DNA of 60,516 bases from Syntrophomonadaceae bacterium (GCA_018333865.1 JAGXSE010000003.1:1-60516), one strand, 5' to 3'; shown: positions 15,369-25,582, numbered from the stretch's first letter. Program-made: numbers and translations. The notes: generated from the letters alone by a model not told the origin.

Positions 15369-16988
15369 GTGAGCGCTATTTTGTTGTTAGTTATCGGAAT
15401 TATCTGCTTCCTAATTGCCTATGTTTACTACGGCGCTTGGCTGGCAAAACAATGGGGCATCGACCCCACCAGGAAAACCCCAGCAGTCACTATGAACGAT
15501 GGGGTGGATTATAGCCCTGCGAAAGCCCCGGTTCTATTTGGCCACCATTTCGCCTCCATTGCCGGCGCCGGACCGATAGTCGGCCCCATAGCCGCCAGTA
15601 TTTTTGGCTGGGTGCCGGTGGCATTATGGGTTATTATTGGTTCGATCTTTGTCGGCGGGGTCAAGGACTATGGTACGCTTTTCGCATCAGTAAGGCACAG
15701 CGGAAGATCGATCGCCGAAATTATCGATGTCAATGTTGGCAAAACTGGCAAAAAGCTGTTCGCCGTATTTGCCTGGCTCACAGTTATTCTGGTCATCGCC
15801 GCCTTTTTGAATATCACTGCTAATGTCTTTGCGGCAAATCCTCCGACAGGTACTGCGTCCATTTTGTTTATCTTCCTGGCGATGGCTTTTGGCTACTTGC
15901 TCAATACTAAAAAACAAAGCCTGGCAGTTTTAACCGTAGCCGGAGTAGCCCTATTGCTATTTTGCATCTATATGGGGTTCCTTTTCCCACTTGCTCTTGC
16001 AGCCAAAACCTGGATTGTGATCTTGATCGCATATATATTTGTTGCTTCGGTGCTGCCGGTCTGGCTGCTCTTGCAGCCCAGGGATTACCTGAACTCCTTC
16101 TTGCTCTACGCTGTCCTGGCCGGGGCATTGCTGGGCATAATCTTGACTAACCCCACGTTACAAATGACGCCTTTCGCCGGGTTTGAGGTCAGAAATACGT
16201 TTCTTTTCCCCATGTTGTTTGTGATTGTAGCCTGTGGCGCCGTATCCGGCTTTCACTCCCTAGTGAGCTCCGGCACCACCGCCAAACAGCTGGAGAATGA
16301 GAAAGACGCCAAACCTATAGGCTATGGCTCGATGTTGATCGAGGGTGTTTTGGCCCTGGTGGCTTTGACAACTGCAGCATTCCTTCTCGGACCTAAATTA
16401 ACTGAGCTCCTTAAAGGCGGACCCATCAACGTCTTCGCTGACGGCGTGGGTACCTTCCTGACGGTTTTCAATATCCCCCATGCTGTCGGCAAGACGTTTG
16501 GCGCATTAGCCATTTCGGCCTTTGCCCTGACCAGTTTAGATACCGCCGCCCGTTTGGGCAGGTTCATCTTCCAGGAGTTTTTCACGGAATCAGGTAAGAG
16601 CGAAGCCTCACCAATGACGAACAGGTTTGTGGCCACCGCCGTTACAGTGACGGCAGGGGCTGCGTTGGCCTTTTACGGCTGGGCTGTAATTTGGCCACTG
16701 TTCGGTGCGGCTAACCAGTTGCTGGCAGCTTTAGCCCTGATTGCGGTTGCGGTCTGGCTTAAGAAATCAGGCAAACTCAATCTGATGCTCACAATCCCAA
16801 GCGCATTTATGTTTGCAGTTACCTTGACCGCCCTGGTATTGCTGCTCCAGCGCAATTTAGCTGCCGGAAATATGCTCCTGGTAGTCATTGCCGCTGCACT
16901 CTTTGTTCTGGGTATAGTCTTAGTTTTGCAGGCGGTAAAATCCCTTTCTGGTGCTGCTTCAGGCCAAGGTCCCAATGTAAAGGCTTAA
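15369..16988 (+). CDS. cstA: Carbon starvation protein A, pyruvate/peptide transporter family
   Basis: 539 residues with about 15-16 membrane segments. APVLFGHHFASIAGAGPIVGP and SLDTAARLGRFIFQEFF are CstA signatures. The short form (~540 residues, lacking part of the long C-terminal region of the 700-residue E. coli protein) is common in Firmicutes. Family members take up peptides or pyruvate. GTG 15369 has GGGAGGG upstream. It forms a pair with the unknown protein before it, and acetyl-CoA synthetase follows. Confidence 0.92.
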   Translation: MSAILLLVIGIICFLIAYVYYGAWLAKQWGIDPTRKTPAVTMNDGVDYSPAKAPVLFGHHFASIAGAGPIVGPIAASIFGWVPVALWVIIGSIFVGGVKDYGTLFASVRHSGRSIAEIIDVNVGKTGKKLFAVFAWLTVILVIAAFLNITANVFAANPPTGTASILFIFLAMAFGYLLNTKKQSLAVLTVAGVALLLFCIYMGFLFPLALAAKTWIVILIAYIFVASVLPVWLLLQPRDYLNSFLLYAVLAGALLGIILTNPTLQMTPFAGFEVRNTFLFPMLFVIVACGAVSGFHSLVSSGTTAKQLENEKDAKPIGYGSMLIEGVLALVALTTAAFLLGPKLTELLKGGPINVFADGVGTFLTVFNIPHAVGKTFGALAISAFALTSLDTAARLGRFIFQEFFTESGKSEASPMTNRFVATAVTVTAGAALAFYGWAVIWPLFGAANQLLAALALIAVAVWLKKSGKLNLMLTIPSAFMFAVTLTALVLLLQRNLAAGNMLLVVIAAALFVLGIVLVLQAVKSLSGAASGQGPNVKA

Positions 16989-17025
16989 CCAGCACTGCTA
17001 GCAAAACCGGAAACATTACTTTAAA

Positions 17026-17054
17026 GGGACAGGCGGGGCCATCCTGCCTGTTCC
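17026..17054 (+). terminator. Hairpin after cstA
   Basis: GGGACAGGC pairs with GCCTGTTCC (one G-T pair) around a 10-base loop, 38 bases after the cstA stop. There is no clear T run, so termination is tentative. Confidence 0.4.
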
Positions 17055-17225
17055 TTGGCTTAGAATAGGGGGGGGCGAGAAAAGCAATAGAATAGCAATA
17101 ATTTTCATAAATATCAGAATAAACAAAATATATAACCAGATGGAGCCTTGCATTGTACAAAAACAGAAAAAAGGTGAGAGAGGGGGTGGGCCTGGTTTCC
17201 GGCTGTCAGGAAATCAGGCGGGGTA

Positions 17226-19175
17226 ATGAGCGCAGAAATAGCTATCGAATCCCTGTTAGAGGAAAAACGCTGCTTTAAACCGGAAACTGCCTTTGCCTGT
17301 CTGGCCAATGTAAATAACCCGGGGATCTACCACGAAGCCAGGAAAGACCCCCTGGCATTCTGGGCTGCTCAGGCCGAAAACCTGGACTGGGCCCGCAAAT
17401 GGGATCAGGTGCTGGAGTGGAAACCGCCCTTTGCCAAGTGGTTTCTTGGTGGCCGGCTCAATGCCGCTTACAACTGTGTTGATCGCCACCTTTTGGGTGA
17501 CCGGAAAAACAAGCCAGCCATCATCTGGGAAGGAGAACCGGGGGATACCAGAACCTTAACCTACCAGGAGCTTTATAACGAGGTAGCCAGGTTTGCCAAT
17601 GGGTTAAAGTCTTTAGGGGTAGAAAAGGGAGACCGGGTTATGCTGTACCTGCCCATGATTCCGGAGGCGGCTGTCGCCATGCTGGCCTGCGCCCGCATTG
17701 GTGCTCCCCACAGCGTGGTTTTTGGCGGCTTCAGCGCGGAAGCCCTGCGGGATCGGATCAATGATGCTCAGGCTAAACTGGTGATTACGGCCGACGGCGG
17801 TTTTCGGCGGGGCAGCATTGTTCCCTTGAAACAGTACACCGATGAGGCCATTCGGGAAGCACCCAGCGTGGAGAAGGTGGTAGTAGTCCGGCGGGTCAAT
17901 AACCATGGGCTAACACCTATGCAAGAAGGCAGGGACTACTGGTGGCACGAGTTGATGGACAAGATGCCAGCGGAGTGTCCGGCGGAACCGATGGATGCGG
18001 AAGACATGCTTTATATCCTGTACACCAGCGGCACCACCGGCAAACCAAAGGGAGTGGTGCATACCACCGGAGGCTATTTGACCGGTGTTGCCGCCACTCA
18101 CCAGATGGTATTCGACATTAAAGAGAACGATATTTATTGGTGCACGGCCGATATCGGCTGGGTTACCGGCCATAGCTACGTCATCTATGGACCCCTGGCT
18201 AACGGCACTACAGTTGTGATGTACGAGGGTGCTCCCGACTGGCCACAGCGGGATCGCTTCTGGCAGATCGTTCAGAAATACCGGGTAACGATTCTATATA
18301 CAGCACCTACCGCGATCAGGACATTTATGAAGTGGGGATCGGAGTGGCCGCAAAGGCATGACCTTTCTACTCTTCGTTTGTTAGGGACAGTTGGGGAACC
18401 CATCAATCCGGAGGCGTGGATGTGGTATCGAAAGTTTATTGGCGGTGAAAGGTGTCCCATCGTGGATACCTGGTGGCAGACGGAGACAGGGATGATCATG
18501 ATCAGCCCTCTCCCGGGCCTTACAGAGACCAAACCTGGTTCAGCCACTGTTGCTTTCCCCGGAGTTGAGGCTCAGGTGGTGGATGAAAACTGTCAGCCGG
18601 TGTCGATGGGTAGCGGCGGTTACCTGGTGTTAAAATCCCCCTGGCCGGCCATGCTCCGTACGGTCTACGGAGATGATAAAAGGTATGTAGACCAGTATTG
18701 GAGCAGGTGGGAGAATATATACTTCACCGGGGACGGCGCCAAATGGGACCAGGACGGCTATTTCTGGATTCTGGGGCGGGTAGATGACGTCATCAATGTG
18801 TCGGGCCACCGGATTGGCACAATGGAGGTGGAGAGCGCCCTGGTCAGCCACCCCTATGTGGCCGAGGCGGCGGTAATTGGCAGGACCCATGAAATTAAAG
18901 GCCAGGCTATTGCCGCTTTTGTTACCCTTAAAGAAGGTATCCCGGCCAATACGGAACTGAGGCCAGAACTGAAAGAGCATGTATCAAAAAAGATCGGCAG
19001 TATGGCCAGACCTGAAGACCTCTTTTTCATGGCGGAATTGCCCAAGACCAGGAGCGGCAAAATTATGCGCCGGCTATTGCGGGATATTGCGGAGGGCCGC
19101 GCCCTTGGGGATACCACAACCCTGGCGGATCCAAATGTAGTCAAGTCGCTGATGGAGACGACTGAAGCCTCATAA
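17226..19175 (+). CDS. acsA: Acetyl-CoA synthetase (AMP-forming)
   Basis: 649 residues, the normal length. It shows the AMP-binding motif [28 protein letters not shown], the hinge [16 protein letters not shown] and the C-terminal [14 protein letters not shown] whose Lys is the acetylation site. It activates acetate to acetyl-CoA through acetyl-AMP. The 237 bases before it are A/T-rich. A terminator directly after the stop ends the unit. Confidence 0.95.
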   Translation: MSAEIAIESLLEEKRCFKPETAFACLANVNNPGIYHEARKDPLAFWAAQAENLDWARKWDQVLEWKPPFAKWFLGGRLNAAYNCVDRHLLGDRKNKPAIIWEGEPGDTRTLTYQELYNEVARFANGLKSLGVEKGDRVMLYLPMIPEAAVAMLACARIGAPHSVVFGGFSAEALRDRINDAQAKLVITADGGFRRGSIVPLKQYTDEAIREAPSVEKVVVVRRVNNHGLTPMQEGRDYWWHELMDKMPAECPAEPMDAEDMLYILYTSGTTGKPKGVVHTTGGYLTGVAATHQMVFDIKENDIYWCTADIGWVTGHSYVIYGPLANGTTVVMYEGAPDWPQRDRFWQIVQKYRVTILYTAPTAIRTFMKWGSEWPQRHDLSTLRLLGTVGEPINPEAWMWYRKFIGGERCPIVDTWWQTETGMIMISPLPGLTETKPGSATVAFPGVEAQVVDENCQPVSMGSGGYLVLKSPWPAMLRTVYGDDKRYVDQYWSRWENIYFTGDGAKWDQDGYFWILGRVDDVINVSGHRIGTMEVESALVSHPYVAEAAVIGRTHEIKGQAIAAFVTLKEGIPANTELRPELKEHVSKKIGSMARPEDLFFMAELPKTRSGKIMRRLLRDIAEGRALGDTTTLADPNVVKSLMETTEAS

Positions 19176-19209
19176 GGCACCTCCTCACCCAACCGATCCA
19201 TATCGCGGT

Positions 19210-19236
19210 AAAAGGGCGGCAAAAATGCCGTCCTTT
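19210..19236 (+). terminator. Rho-independent terminator after acsA
   Basis: AAAAGGGCGGC pairs with GCCGTCCTTTT (one mismatch or G-T pair) around AAAAAT, with the T run inside the 3' arm; the A-rich 5' arm suggests use from both strands. Confidence 0.75.
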
Positions 19237-19327
19237 TGCTAAAATATGTTTATGTGTCTTATCGCCGCTTTACCCTTGCCGGAGGCGCCTCTTTGGGTGT
19301 ATAATTTGGCAAAAGATATAACGAGGC

Positions 19328-19362
19328 TAACGAGGCGGCGGGCCATAATCCCCGCCTCGTTA
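19328..19362. promoter_or_regulatory. Perfect inverted repeat before rarD
   Basis: TAACGAGGCGG and CCGCCTCGTTA match over 11 bases with a 13-base loop, 33 bases before the rarD start. ACGAGG also occurs once directly upstream (19321). It may be a leader hairpin or an operator. Confidence 0.45.
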
Positions 19363-19394
19363 AGTGGGTTTTCAAGGGGAAGGAGCGGATCTTT

Positions 19395-20333
19395 TTGTCC
19401 CACCCCGCAGCTAAAGTATTGGATGATAAACTGGTTGGTCTTTGCTATGCACTTGCCGCTTTTGTTGCCTGGGGAATACTTCCTCTTTACTGGAAGGCGC
19501 TGGAGGTGGTTCCAGCCCAAGAGATACTTGCGCATCGGATATTTTGGTCCTTTGTATTTGTGGCAGGTATTATTTATTCCTTAAAAAGCTGGAGCAGCCT
19601 GGCAGGGTTGATCAAAGATGGCAAAAGCCTGGCCATGATTGCCTTTTGTGCTCTACTGATCAGTGTCAACTGGTTTGTCTATATCTGGGCAGTTAATTCT
19701 GACCGGGTTGTCGAGGCAAGTATGGGCTATTATATAACCCCATTAATTACAGTGTTTTTTGGCATCACACTATTAAAGGAAAGATTAGATTTATATCAAT
19801 TAACAGCCTTTATTCTGGCTGTCGCCGGTGTTGCCGTTATTACTCTTCATTTTGGCAGAATTCCCTGGATTGCCCTGGTCTTGGCCGTCACTTTCGCTGT
19901 TTATAGTTTGCTTAAGAAGCTCTTAAAGGTGGATTCTGTTTCGGGCCTGGCTTTGGAAACAGCGTTTATTACACCACTTGCTTTGGCTTTTATTATATTC
20001 AAACAATTTAGCGGAACCGGATCTTTGGGTACCCTTTCCCCCGCTATTTCTCTCTTTTTGGTGGCCTCCGGGATTGTCACCGCAACCCCCCTGTTGTGGT
20101 TTGCCAAAGCCGCCCAGAAAATTGAGCTTTCTACCTTAGGATTTCTACAATATATTGGACCCACTATCAGCTTGCTAATAGGCATCTTTTATTTCAAAGA
20201 AGAATTCTCTGCAATGCATTTCATCAGCTTTTGCCTGATCTGGGCAGGGGTAATCGTTTATTCCTGGTCTGCCATTGGCGGGATGAAAAAACTGCCCGCC
20301 TTCCTAAGGCAAGAATCTTCTCTCAAATCATAA
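19395..20333 (+). CDS. rarD: RarD, EamA/DMT-superfamily permease
   Basis: 312 residues, ten membrane helices in two EamA repeats. AYALAAFVAWGILPLYWKAL-like N-terminus and EILAHRIFWSFVF are the RarD signature; NSDRVVEASMGYYITPLI marks the end of the first repeat. RarD proteins are named for chloramphenicol sensitivity but their substrate is uncertain. The TTG at 19395 is chosen because GGAAGGAG lies about eight bases upstream. Confidence 0.9.
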   Translation: MSHPAAKVLDDKLVGLCYALAAFVAWGILPLYWKALEVVPAQEILAHRIFWSFVFVAGIIYSLKSWSSLAGLIKDGKSLAMIAFCALLISVNWFVYIWAVNSDRVVEASMGYYITPLITVFFGITLLKERLDLYQLTAFILAVAGVAVITLHFGRIPWIALVLAVTFAVYSLLKKLLKVDSVSGLALETAFITPLALAFIIFKQFSGTGSLGTLSPAISLFLVASGIVTATPLLWFAKAAQKIELSTLGFLQYIGPTISLLIGIFYFKEEFSAMHFISFCLIWAGVIVYSWSAIGGMKKLPAFLRQESSLKS

Positions 20334-20408
20334 CTCCCGTCAGTATGGGGTTATTTATCTCTTCCGGACTCAGGCAAATTAACCAAGGCAAATTAAGAGG
20401 AATTGATT

Positions 20409-21833
20409 ATGAAACAAGTTAGAATTCACCGTCATTGGCTGGTCCTGGCCAGCGTTAGCATGGGAACGGTATTGATGGTTACCAATGGTACTATTGTCGG
20501 CGTGGCCCTGCCGACAATGGCCTATGAGATGCAAACAGATCTGGCAGTTATCCAGTGGGTAGTTTTGGCGTACCTCTTGGCATTATCGGCTTTGTTGCCG
20601 ATAACCGGAAGACTGTCTGATATGTTTGGGCGGAAGCTGATGTACTGCACCGGACTGATTATTGTGGTGATCGGGGCCATCGCCTGCGCTGTCGCGCCTA
20701 ATTTGGGCTGGCTGATTGCCGCGAGGGTGCTCATGGCTCTAGGTGCCGCCATGCCAATGTCCAATGGCCAGGCTATCGTTACTTCAGTTTTTCCTGCTAA
20801 AGAAAGGGGCATGGCGTTAGGCATTACCGGTTCCATGGTCGCCATTGGAACCATGGCGGGTCCGGTGATTGGCGGCTTCTTAATCCAATGGGCAGGGTGG
20901 CCGGCAGTGTTTCTTGTCAACATCCCCCTTGGATTCGTTGCATTTGCCGCTGCCGCATGGTTATTGCCCAAGGACAACGGAGGATGCCGGCAGGAGTCAT
21001 TTGATTTTGCCGGGGCAGGCCTCTTCATTGCCGCTACAGTCGCCCTCTTGCTGGCGGTTGCCATGGCCCCGGTTTGGGGAACAGGCCCCGCTACCTGGTT
21101 AGCGGCAATAACAGCGCTTGGCGCAATGCTTTTGTTCGTGGCCCGCGAAAGAAGAACCCAGTATCCCTTAATAGATCTGGATTTATTCAGAATCAGGCTG
21201 TTTTCCTTGAGTATTGGCGCAGCTTTTCTGTCTTTTGTGGCTATGTCTGCCACTGCAATTCTAACCCCCTTTTACCTCCAGGACATTCTGGGCTTTCCCC
21301 CCAGCAGTTTAGGCCTCCTGCTTTTGCCCTACCCTGTTGTTTTGTGTATTGTGGCACCTGTTAGCGGGTATTTTTCCGACAAGATCCCGGGGGTATTTTT
21401 GACCACGACAGGCCTTTTGATCAACGGGGCGGGACTCATATGGCTGGCATCAATTGACCCATCACAAGGGTTGTGGGTTATTTTGACCTGTATGAGTATT
21501 TTAGGTTTTGGCATGGGGCTTTTTCTGTCGCCCAACAATTCGGCCGTTATGGGTTCGGTGCCGGAACAAAGGCTAAGTGTTGCCAATGGGATGAATTCCC
21601 TCATCCGCAACCTGGGGATGGTAATCGGGACAGCAGTTGCGGTTGGTGTTTTCACCGCAGCAAGGAACGACTATCTGATTAGCGCAACGGCGGCGCCAGT
21701 CTTGGCTCAAACCGGAGCCTTTCTGGCCGGGTGGCAGGCAGCCCTGAATTTGTCGGCTGCAGCCGCGCTAACTGCAGCCGTAGTTTCATTGCTGCGGTTG
21801 AAAGCGGTTATTCCGGCCGCAGAGGGAAAATAA
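20409..21833 (+). CDS. DHA2-family (EmrB/QacA) MFS drug exporter
   Basis: 474 residues and 14 predicted helices. GTIVGVALPTMAYEM and WVVLAYLLALSALLPITGRL correspond to motif D1 and helix 2; GRLSDMFGRKLMY is motif A; GPVIGGFLIQWAGWPAVFLV is motif C of antiporters. ATG 20409 has AGAGG eight bases upstream. It would export a drug or organic compound against protons. It lies 75 bases after rarD and may share its transcript. Confidence 0.9.
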   Translation: MKQVRIHRHWLVLASVSMGTVLMVTNGTIVGVALPTMAYEMQTDLAVIQWVVLAYLLALSALLPITGRLSDMFGRKLMYCTGLIIVVIGAIACAVAPNLGWLIAARVLMALGAAMPMSNGQAIVTSVFPAKERGMALGITGSMVAIGTMAGPVIGGFLIQWAGWPAVFLVNIPLGFVAFAAAAWLLPKDNGGCRQESFDFAGAGLFIAATVALLLAVAMAPVWGTGPATWLAAITALGAMLLFVARERRTQYPLIDLDLFRIRLFSLSIGAAFLSFVAMSATAILTPFYLQDILGFPPSSLGLLLLPYPVVLCIVAPVSGYFSDKIPGVFLTTTGLLINGAGLIWLASIDPSQGLWVILTCMSILGFGMGLFLSPNNSAVMGSVPEQRLSVANGMNSLIRNLGMVIGTAVAVGVFTAARNDYLISATAAPVLAQTGAFLAGWQAALNLSAAAALTAAVVSLLRLKAVIPAAEGK

Positions 21834-21939
21834 CGGGGAAAAAGCAGGGGCCTTAACCGGCAAAATCTTGTCCTGACGGAGGATAATAGATTGGTTACGA
21901 AGAACTCTATTGTTATTTTATTGAAGGAGGCCGGTGGAA

Positions 21940-22257
21940 ATGGCTCAATTCGAGAATGTAACCATTATTAAAAAAGCGAATGTCTACTTTGACGGTAAGG
22001 TTACCAGCCGGACAGTTTTGTTTTCTGATGGGACTAAAAAAACACTGGGAGTGATGCTGCCTGGTGAATATGAATTCGGGACTTCAGAAAAAGAGATTCT
22101 GGAAGTTCTGGGCGGGGATGTGGAGGTTCTGCTGCCGGGCGAAGCAAATTGGCGCAACTTTAAAGCAGGGGATACCTTTGAGGTGCCTAAAGGCGCCAAG
22201 TTCGGCTTAAAAGTCAGCACATTATGCGACTACTGCTGCTCATACATTAAGGATTAA
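21940..22257 (+). CDS. ppnP: Pyrimidine/purine nucleoside phosphorylase
   Basis: 105 residues forming a cupin fold: [34 protein letters not shown] and [13 protein letters not shown] match PpnP (formerly DUF1255, YaiE). It splits nucleosides with phosphate to a base and ribose 1-phosphate. ATG 21940 is preferred to GTG 21934 because of GGAGG spacing. Two extra cysteines near the C-terminus (CDYCCSYI) are unusual. It is followed by a clear terminator. Confidence 0.9.
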   Translation: MAQFENVTIIKKANVYFDGKVTSRTVLFSDGTKKTLGVMLPGEYEFGTSEKEILEVLGGDVEVLLPGEANWRNFKAGDTFEVPKGAKFGLKVSTLCDYCCSYIKD

Positions 22258-22269
22258 TAAACATAACTA

Positions 22270-22294
22270 GCAGGCCGAAAGGCCTGCATTTTTT
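22270..22294 (+). terminator. Rho-independent terminator after ppnP
   Basis: GCAGGCC-GAAA-GGCCTGC, a GNRA-closed 7-bp hairpin, followed by ATTTTTT. Confidence 0.95.
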
Positions 22295-22373
22295 CGTGTC
22301 GGAGCTGTTCTATTTTTCTGGGGCCAGTGTAAATTATTCTTGATGGGATTAGAGGCACCCTGGAGGTGTAATC

Positions 22374-22550
22374 GTGAGACTGATTGCCTGGTATGCTTCC
22401 AGACCATTTTTTATCAATAGTCCACAAGTAGTTTCCCGCTGCCCGGATTGCGGCAGCCATTTAGTCCGGTTAAAGGAGAACAGGAGGCGCTATTTTTTTT
22501 GGTGCAGATCCTGCCTCTGGTTCAGAAAAGCGCTTGTTTTTGGCTGGTAA
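22374..22550 (+). CDS. Small zinc-ribbon protein (58 residues)
   Basis: From GTG 22374, with GGAGGTG six bases upstream, a 58-residue basic protein is read to TAA 22550. It contains CPDCGS near 27-32 and WCRSC near 46-50, two CxxC knuckles that would bind zinc. I do not recognise a named family. The ribosome binding site and knuckles make it likely to be real. It is convergent with spoVT, 19 bases apart. Confidence 0.65.
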   Translation: MRLIAWYASRPFFINSPQVVSRCPDCGSHLVRLKENRRRYFFWCRSCLWFRKALVFGW

Positions 22551-22569
22551 GCATGCTCTAGGTCTTGCG

Positions 22570-23091
22570 CTACTGCAGCATTCTCTTGCCCAAAAACCTT
22601 CCGGCTACCTCAATAGCCTTTAAAACTTCTTCCTTCAAGTTATCCTTTGCGGCAACGACAATCGTGCCTACCCGTTCTTCTCCCTTCAAGACCGGTGCAA
22701 CGGCAACCTGAGCGAAAACCGGCCCTCCTTCGCTTAAAAGCTGTACATCGCTTAAAATTGAGGGCTCTCCCTTGGCAGCAGCTTCTTCGATGGCAGGGTT
22801 AAGCTCTTTACCTTTTTCTTTTTTGGGCAGACCGGCCAAGGCGATAATTTCCCTGGTGTCGGCAATCGCCACCGGCTGTCCCAAATTCTCATACAGGGAA
22901 ACTGCATATTCCTTAGCATTATCTTCCAGGGAGGTAACAGGAGCATATCGTTTCAGGATCACTTCACCATCGCGGTCGACAAAAATCTCTAAAGGGTCCC
23001 CCTCGCGAATCCTGAGGGTTCTGCGCACTTCTTTCGGAATTACCACCCGGCCCAGGTCGTCTATCCTTCTGACAACTCCCGTAGCTTTCAA
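22570..23091 (-). CDS. spoVT: Stage V sporulation protein T, AbrB-type regulator
   Basis: 173 residues. The N-terminal swapped-hairpin DNA-binding domain is MKATGVVRRIDDLGRVVIPK followed by RRTLRIREGDPLEIFVDRDG; residues 56-173 form a GAF-like domain (VAIADTREIIALAG, VFAQVAVAPVLKGEERVG). SpoVT modulates sigma-G-dependent genes in the forespore, so the host probably forms endospores. It is a single-gene unit. Confidence 0.95.
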   Translation of the reverse strand: MKATGVVRRIDDLGRVVIPKEVRRTLRIREGDPLEIFVDRDGEVILKRYAPVTSLEDNAKEYAVSLYENLGQPVAIADTREIIALAGLPKKEKGKELNPAIEEAAAKGEPSILSDVQLLSEGGPVFAQVAVAPVLKGEERVGTIVVAAKDNLKEEVLKAIEVAGRFLGKRMLQ

Positions 23092-23291
23092 TGTAATTTC
23101 CCCCTCTTCGTGATGTCAGTGTTAGATTGCCCCGATTTAGGTTTTTTAAGCAGAATTTTTCTATGCAGATGTTTCAACTTTTGGTCTCCGATGCCAGGTT
23201 TGTCTTCTGGTAAACATGTTCTAGCAGTTGTGGGCTGGCATATAAATTAGAGGTATTTGCATGGACAGTAAACTAAAGCGAGCTGAGCCGT

Positions 23292-24353
23292 TTGAAGAAA
23301 GAGTTAAACCCATTTTCCCTGGCCGCAACCTACATCGGGACTGTAGTAGGGGCTGGCTTCGCTTCTGGCCAGGAAGTGATGCAGTTTTTCGGCTACCTTG
23401 GCATTAATGGTCTTTGGGCTCTTTTATTAACAACAGTCCTGTTTATCCTTTTTGGTTACTTCGTGCTGGAGTTAGGTTTTAAGCTAAGAGCCAACAGCCA
23501 TTTGCCTGTAATACGTTATGCCGCTGGACCGCTGATTGGCCGGTTTATTGATGCAGTGGTCACCTTTTTTTTGTTTGGTGCTTTAACAATCATGGTGGCA
23601 GGCGCTGGGGCAATTATACACGAGCAATTCGGCCTGCCAAAACTGTTTGGCAATACCTTGCTGGCCATAGTTTCTATTTTAACTGTAATTATTGGGATTG
23701 GCGGTGTCATTTCAGTCAACAGTCTCGTGGTACCCCTATTGTTTCTGGTGGTAATCGGCGTTTCCGGTTATTCCCTTATTAGCCAACCGGGAGCTATTGC
23801 CCAAAACCTGACGGAACTTGGGGCCGCCCCGGCGGCACTATCTTGGTGGCCGGCTGCTGCGGTGGTTTACACTTCCTATAATATGATCCTGGCGGTAGCT
23901 GTCCTGGCGCCTTTGGGGGCCTTAAGCTCAAGCCGGCGGACCCTTAAATTGGGCGCGTTGATGGGCGGATTAGGCTTGGGGGTGGCGGCGGCAACTATTA
24001 CCTTAGCCCTTTGGGCAAACATGCCTGAAGCTGCCCAATATGAAATTCCGATGGCGTATGTTGCCGGGGGCTTTTCTGTCGGAATTAGATGGGCCTACAG
24101 CCTGGTGCTTTTAACTGAGGTCTACACAACAGCAGCAGGAAACCTTTACGGATTCTGCGCCAGGTTGACTGACCCGGAAAGGGGTCGTGGGTTCCCGCAG
24201 TTGGTGGTCGTTACCGGACTGGCGGCATTATTGGCCGCTCAGGTGGGATTTACAGCTATGGTGCGGGTATTATATCCGGCCATGGGTTATGCCGGGATTG
24301 TCCTCCTATTAGCCTTGGCTTACCGGAGGATTAAGCGCCAGTTCACGCCATGA
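23292..24353 (+). CDS. YkvI-family membrane protein
   Basis: 353 residues, about ten helices. GTVVGAGFASGQEVMQFFGY is the highly conserved start of the YkvI family, distantly related to amino acid/sodium symporters with a LeuT-like fold. The transported substrate is unknown. TTG 23292 has only a weak ribosome binding site, but the family N-terminus fits. Confidence 0.85.
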   Translation: MKKELNPFSLAATYIGTVVGAGFASGQEVMQFFGYLGINGLWALLLTTVLFILFGYFVLELGFKLRANSHLPVIRYAAGPLIGRFIDAVVTFFLFGALTIMVAGAGAIIHEQFGLPKLFGNTLLAIVSILTVIIGIGGVISVNSLVVPLLFLVVIGVSGYSLISQPGAIAQNLTELGAAPAALSWWPAAAVVYTSYNMILAVAVLAPLGALSSSRRTLKLGALMGGLGLGVAAATITLALWANMPEAAQYEIPMAYVAGGFSVGIRWAYSLVLLTEVYTTAAGNLYGFCARLTDPERGRGFPQLVVVTGLAALLAAQVGFTAMVRVLYPAMGYAGIVLLLALAYRRIKRQFTP

Positions 24354-24420
24354 TTCGCGGGGTTTAAGCTCAGCCTGAACAGGGCCGGGCTGGTCTTTTC
24401 CTTTTCACACGAGCAGTCCA

Positions 24421-24442
24421 CCCTGATCAGGGGCTTTTTTTT
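24421..24442 (+). terminator. Possible terminator after ykvI
   Basis: The palindrome CCCTGATCAGGG followed by GCTTTTTTTT. The stem is short, so confidence is moderate. Confidence 0.5.
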
Positions 24443-24586
24443 CGTCATCTGTCAGAGGTTTGCAGGGAAACGCCGGTAAAAACCGAAAAAGGAATATAAA
24501 CCGAAAAAAGAATAGTTGCTAATTTGTCTGAATCAAAACCCTTCAATGGGGGATTTTTAGCCGAAAACAGTATAGGGGGGTCTTCT

Positions 24587-25582
24587 TTGGGCACGGTTAT
24601 TGGTATTCTGCACAAGCAAAACCACCGTTATGCAGATCGCAGTATCGCTGAACGCCATCTGGATATGGTCAGGCAACGCTTTCCCGGAGCAAAGATAGTG
24701 CTGGCAGAAAAAGAAATAGAATTAGTTAGAGAAGCTCCGGACGCTCAGGTTTTGGTTACCTGGGGATTATTGATTGAACCGCCGTTAGATTTTTGCCGGA
24801 AGGCAGTCAATTTGAAATGGATCCACACTTTGAGCGCAGGAGTGGAAAGTCTTTTGGTGCCGGAAGTAATCGGACTTGGCATCCCGGTTACCTGTACCAA
24901 GGGCATTCATGGCCTGCCCATCGGCGACCATGTGCTGTCATTTATCCTTTCTTTCAGCCGGGGACTGCCCCGTTTCTTTGCGCAAAAGAACCAGCGGAAA
25001 TGGGCCCGTTTCCCTTCCGTTGATGAAGTATCCGGCAAGATTGTGGCGATTATTGGCATGGGAAGCATTGGCCGGGAAATCGCCCGGAAGTGCCGGGCAC
25101 TTGATATGCGGGTTGCGGCAATCACTCGAAGCGCTCCGGGGAAACCGGAGGTGCAGGGTGTTGATTTCCTGTTTAGCCCCGATCAGGTTGCAGAGATGCT
25201 GTCAATAGCAGATTATGTGGTCTTAGCCTTACCTCTGACAGCGGCCACCCGTCACTATATGGACAGAGAAAAACTAGCTACCATGAAAAAAACCGCAGTC
25301 CTGATCAATATCGGCCGGGGCGGGTCTGTCGATGAAAAGGAATTGATTATAGCACTTAAAGAGGAAAAGCTGGCTGGAGCCGGTTTAGATGTTTTCGAGC
25401 TAGAGCCCCTGCCTGCGGATAGTCCCTTATGGGAGATGGAGAATGTCATCATCACCCCCCATACTGCCGCCCTTTCACCCTACTACATCGACCGGGCGAT
25501 GGAGGTTTTTTGCCAGAACCTGGCCCGGTTCCAGGCCGGGGAGCCCTTGCTCTACCTTGTCGATCCAGAAAAAGGCTACTAG
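24587..25582 (+). CDS. D-2-hydroxyacid dehydrogenase (NAD-binding)
   Basis: About 331 residues from TTG 24587, preferred to TTG 24524 because GGGGGG lies six bases upstream and the family fold starts here. NAD site GMGSIGREIARKCRALDM; catalytic residues are the Arg in LINIGRGGSVDE, the Glu in DVFELEPLP and the His in IITPHTAAL. It converts 2-oxoacids and 2-hydroxyacids. It precedes the second TAXI-TRAP system by 344 bases and may process its substrate. Confidence 0.85.
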   Translation: MGTVIGILHKQNHRYADRSIAERHLDMVRQRFPGAKIVLAEKEIELVREAPDAQVLVTWGLLIEPPLDFCRKAVNLKWIHTLSAGVESLLVPEVIGLGIPVTCTKGIHGLPIGDHVLSFILSFSRGLPRFFAQKNQRKWARFPSVDEVSGKIVAIIGMGSIGREIARKCRALDMRVAAITRSAPGKPEVQGVDFLFSPDQVAEMLSIADYVVLALPLTAATRHYMDREKLATMKKTAVLINIGRGGSVDEKELIIALKEEKLAGAGLDVFELEPLPADSPLWEMENVIITPHTAALSPYYIDRAMEVFCQNLARFQAGEPLLYLVDPEKGY

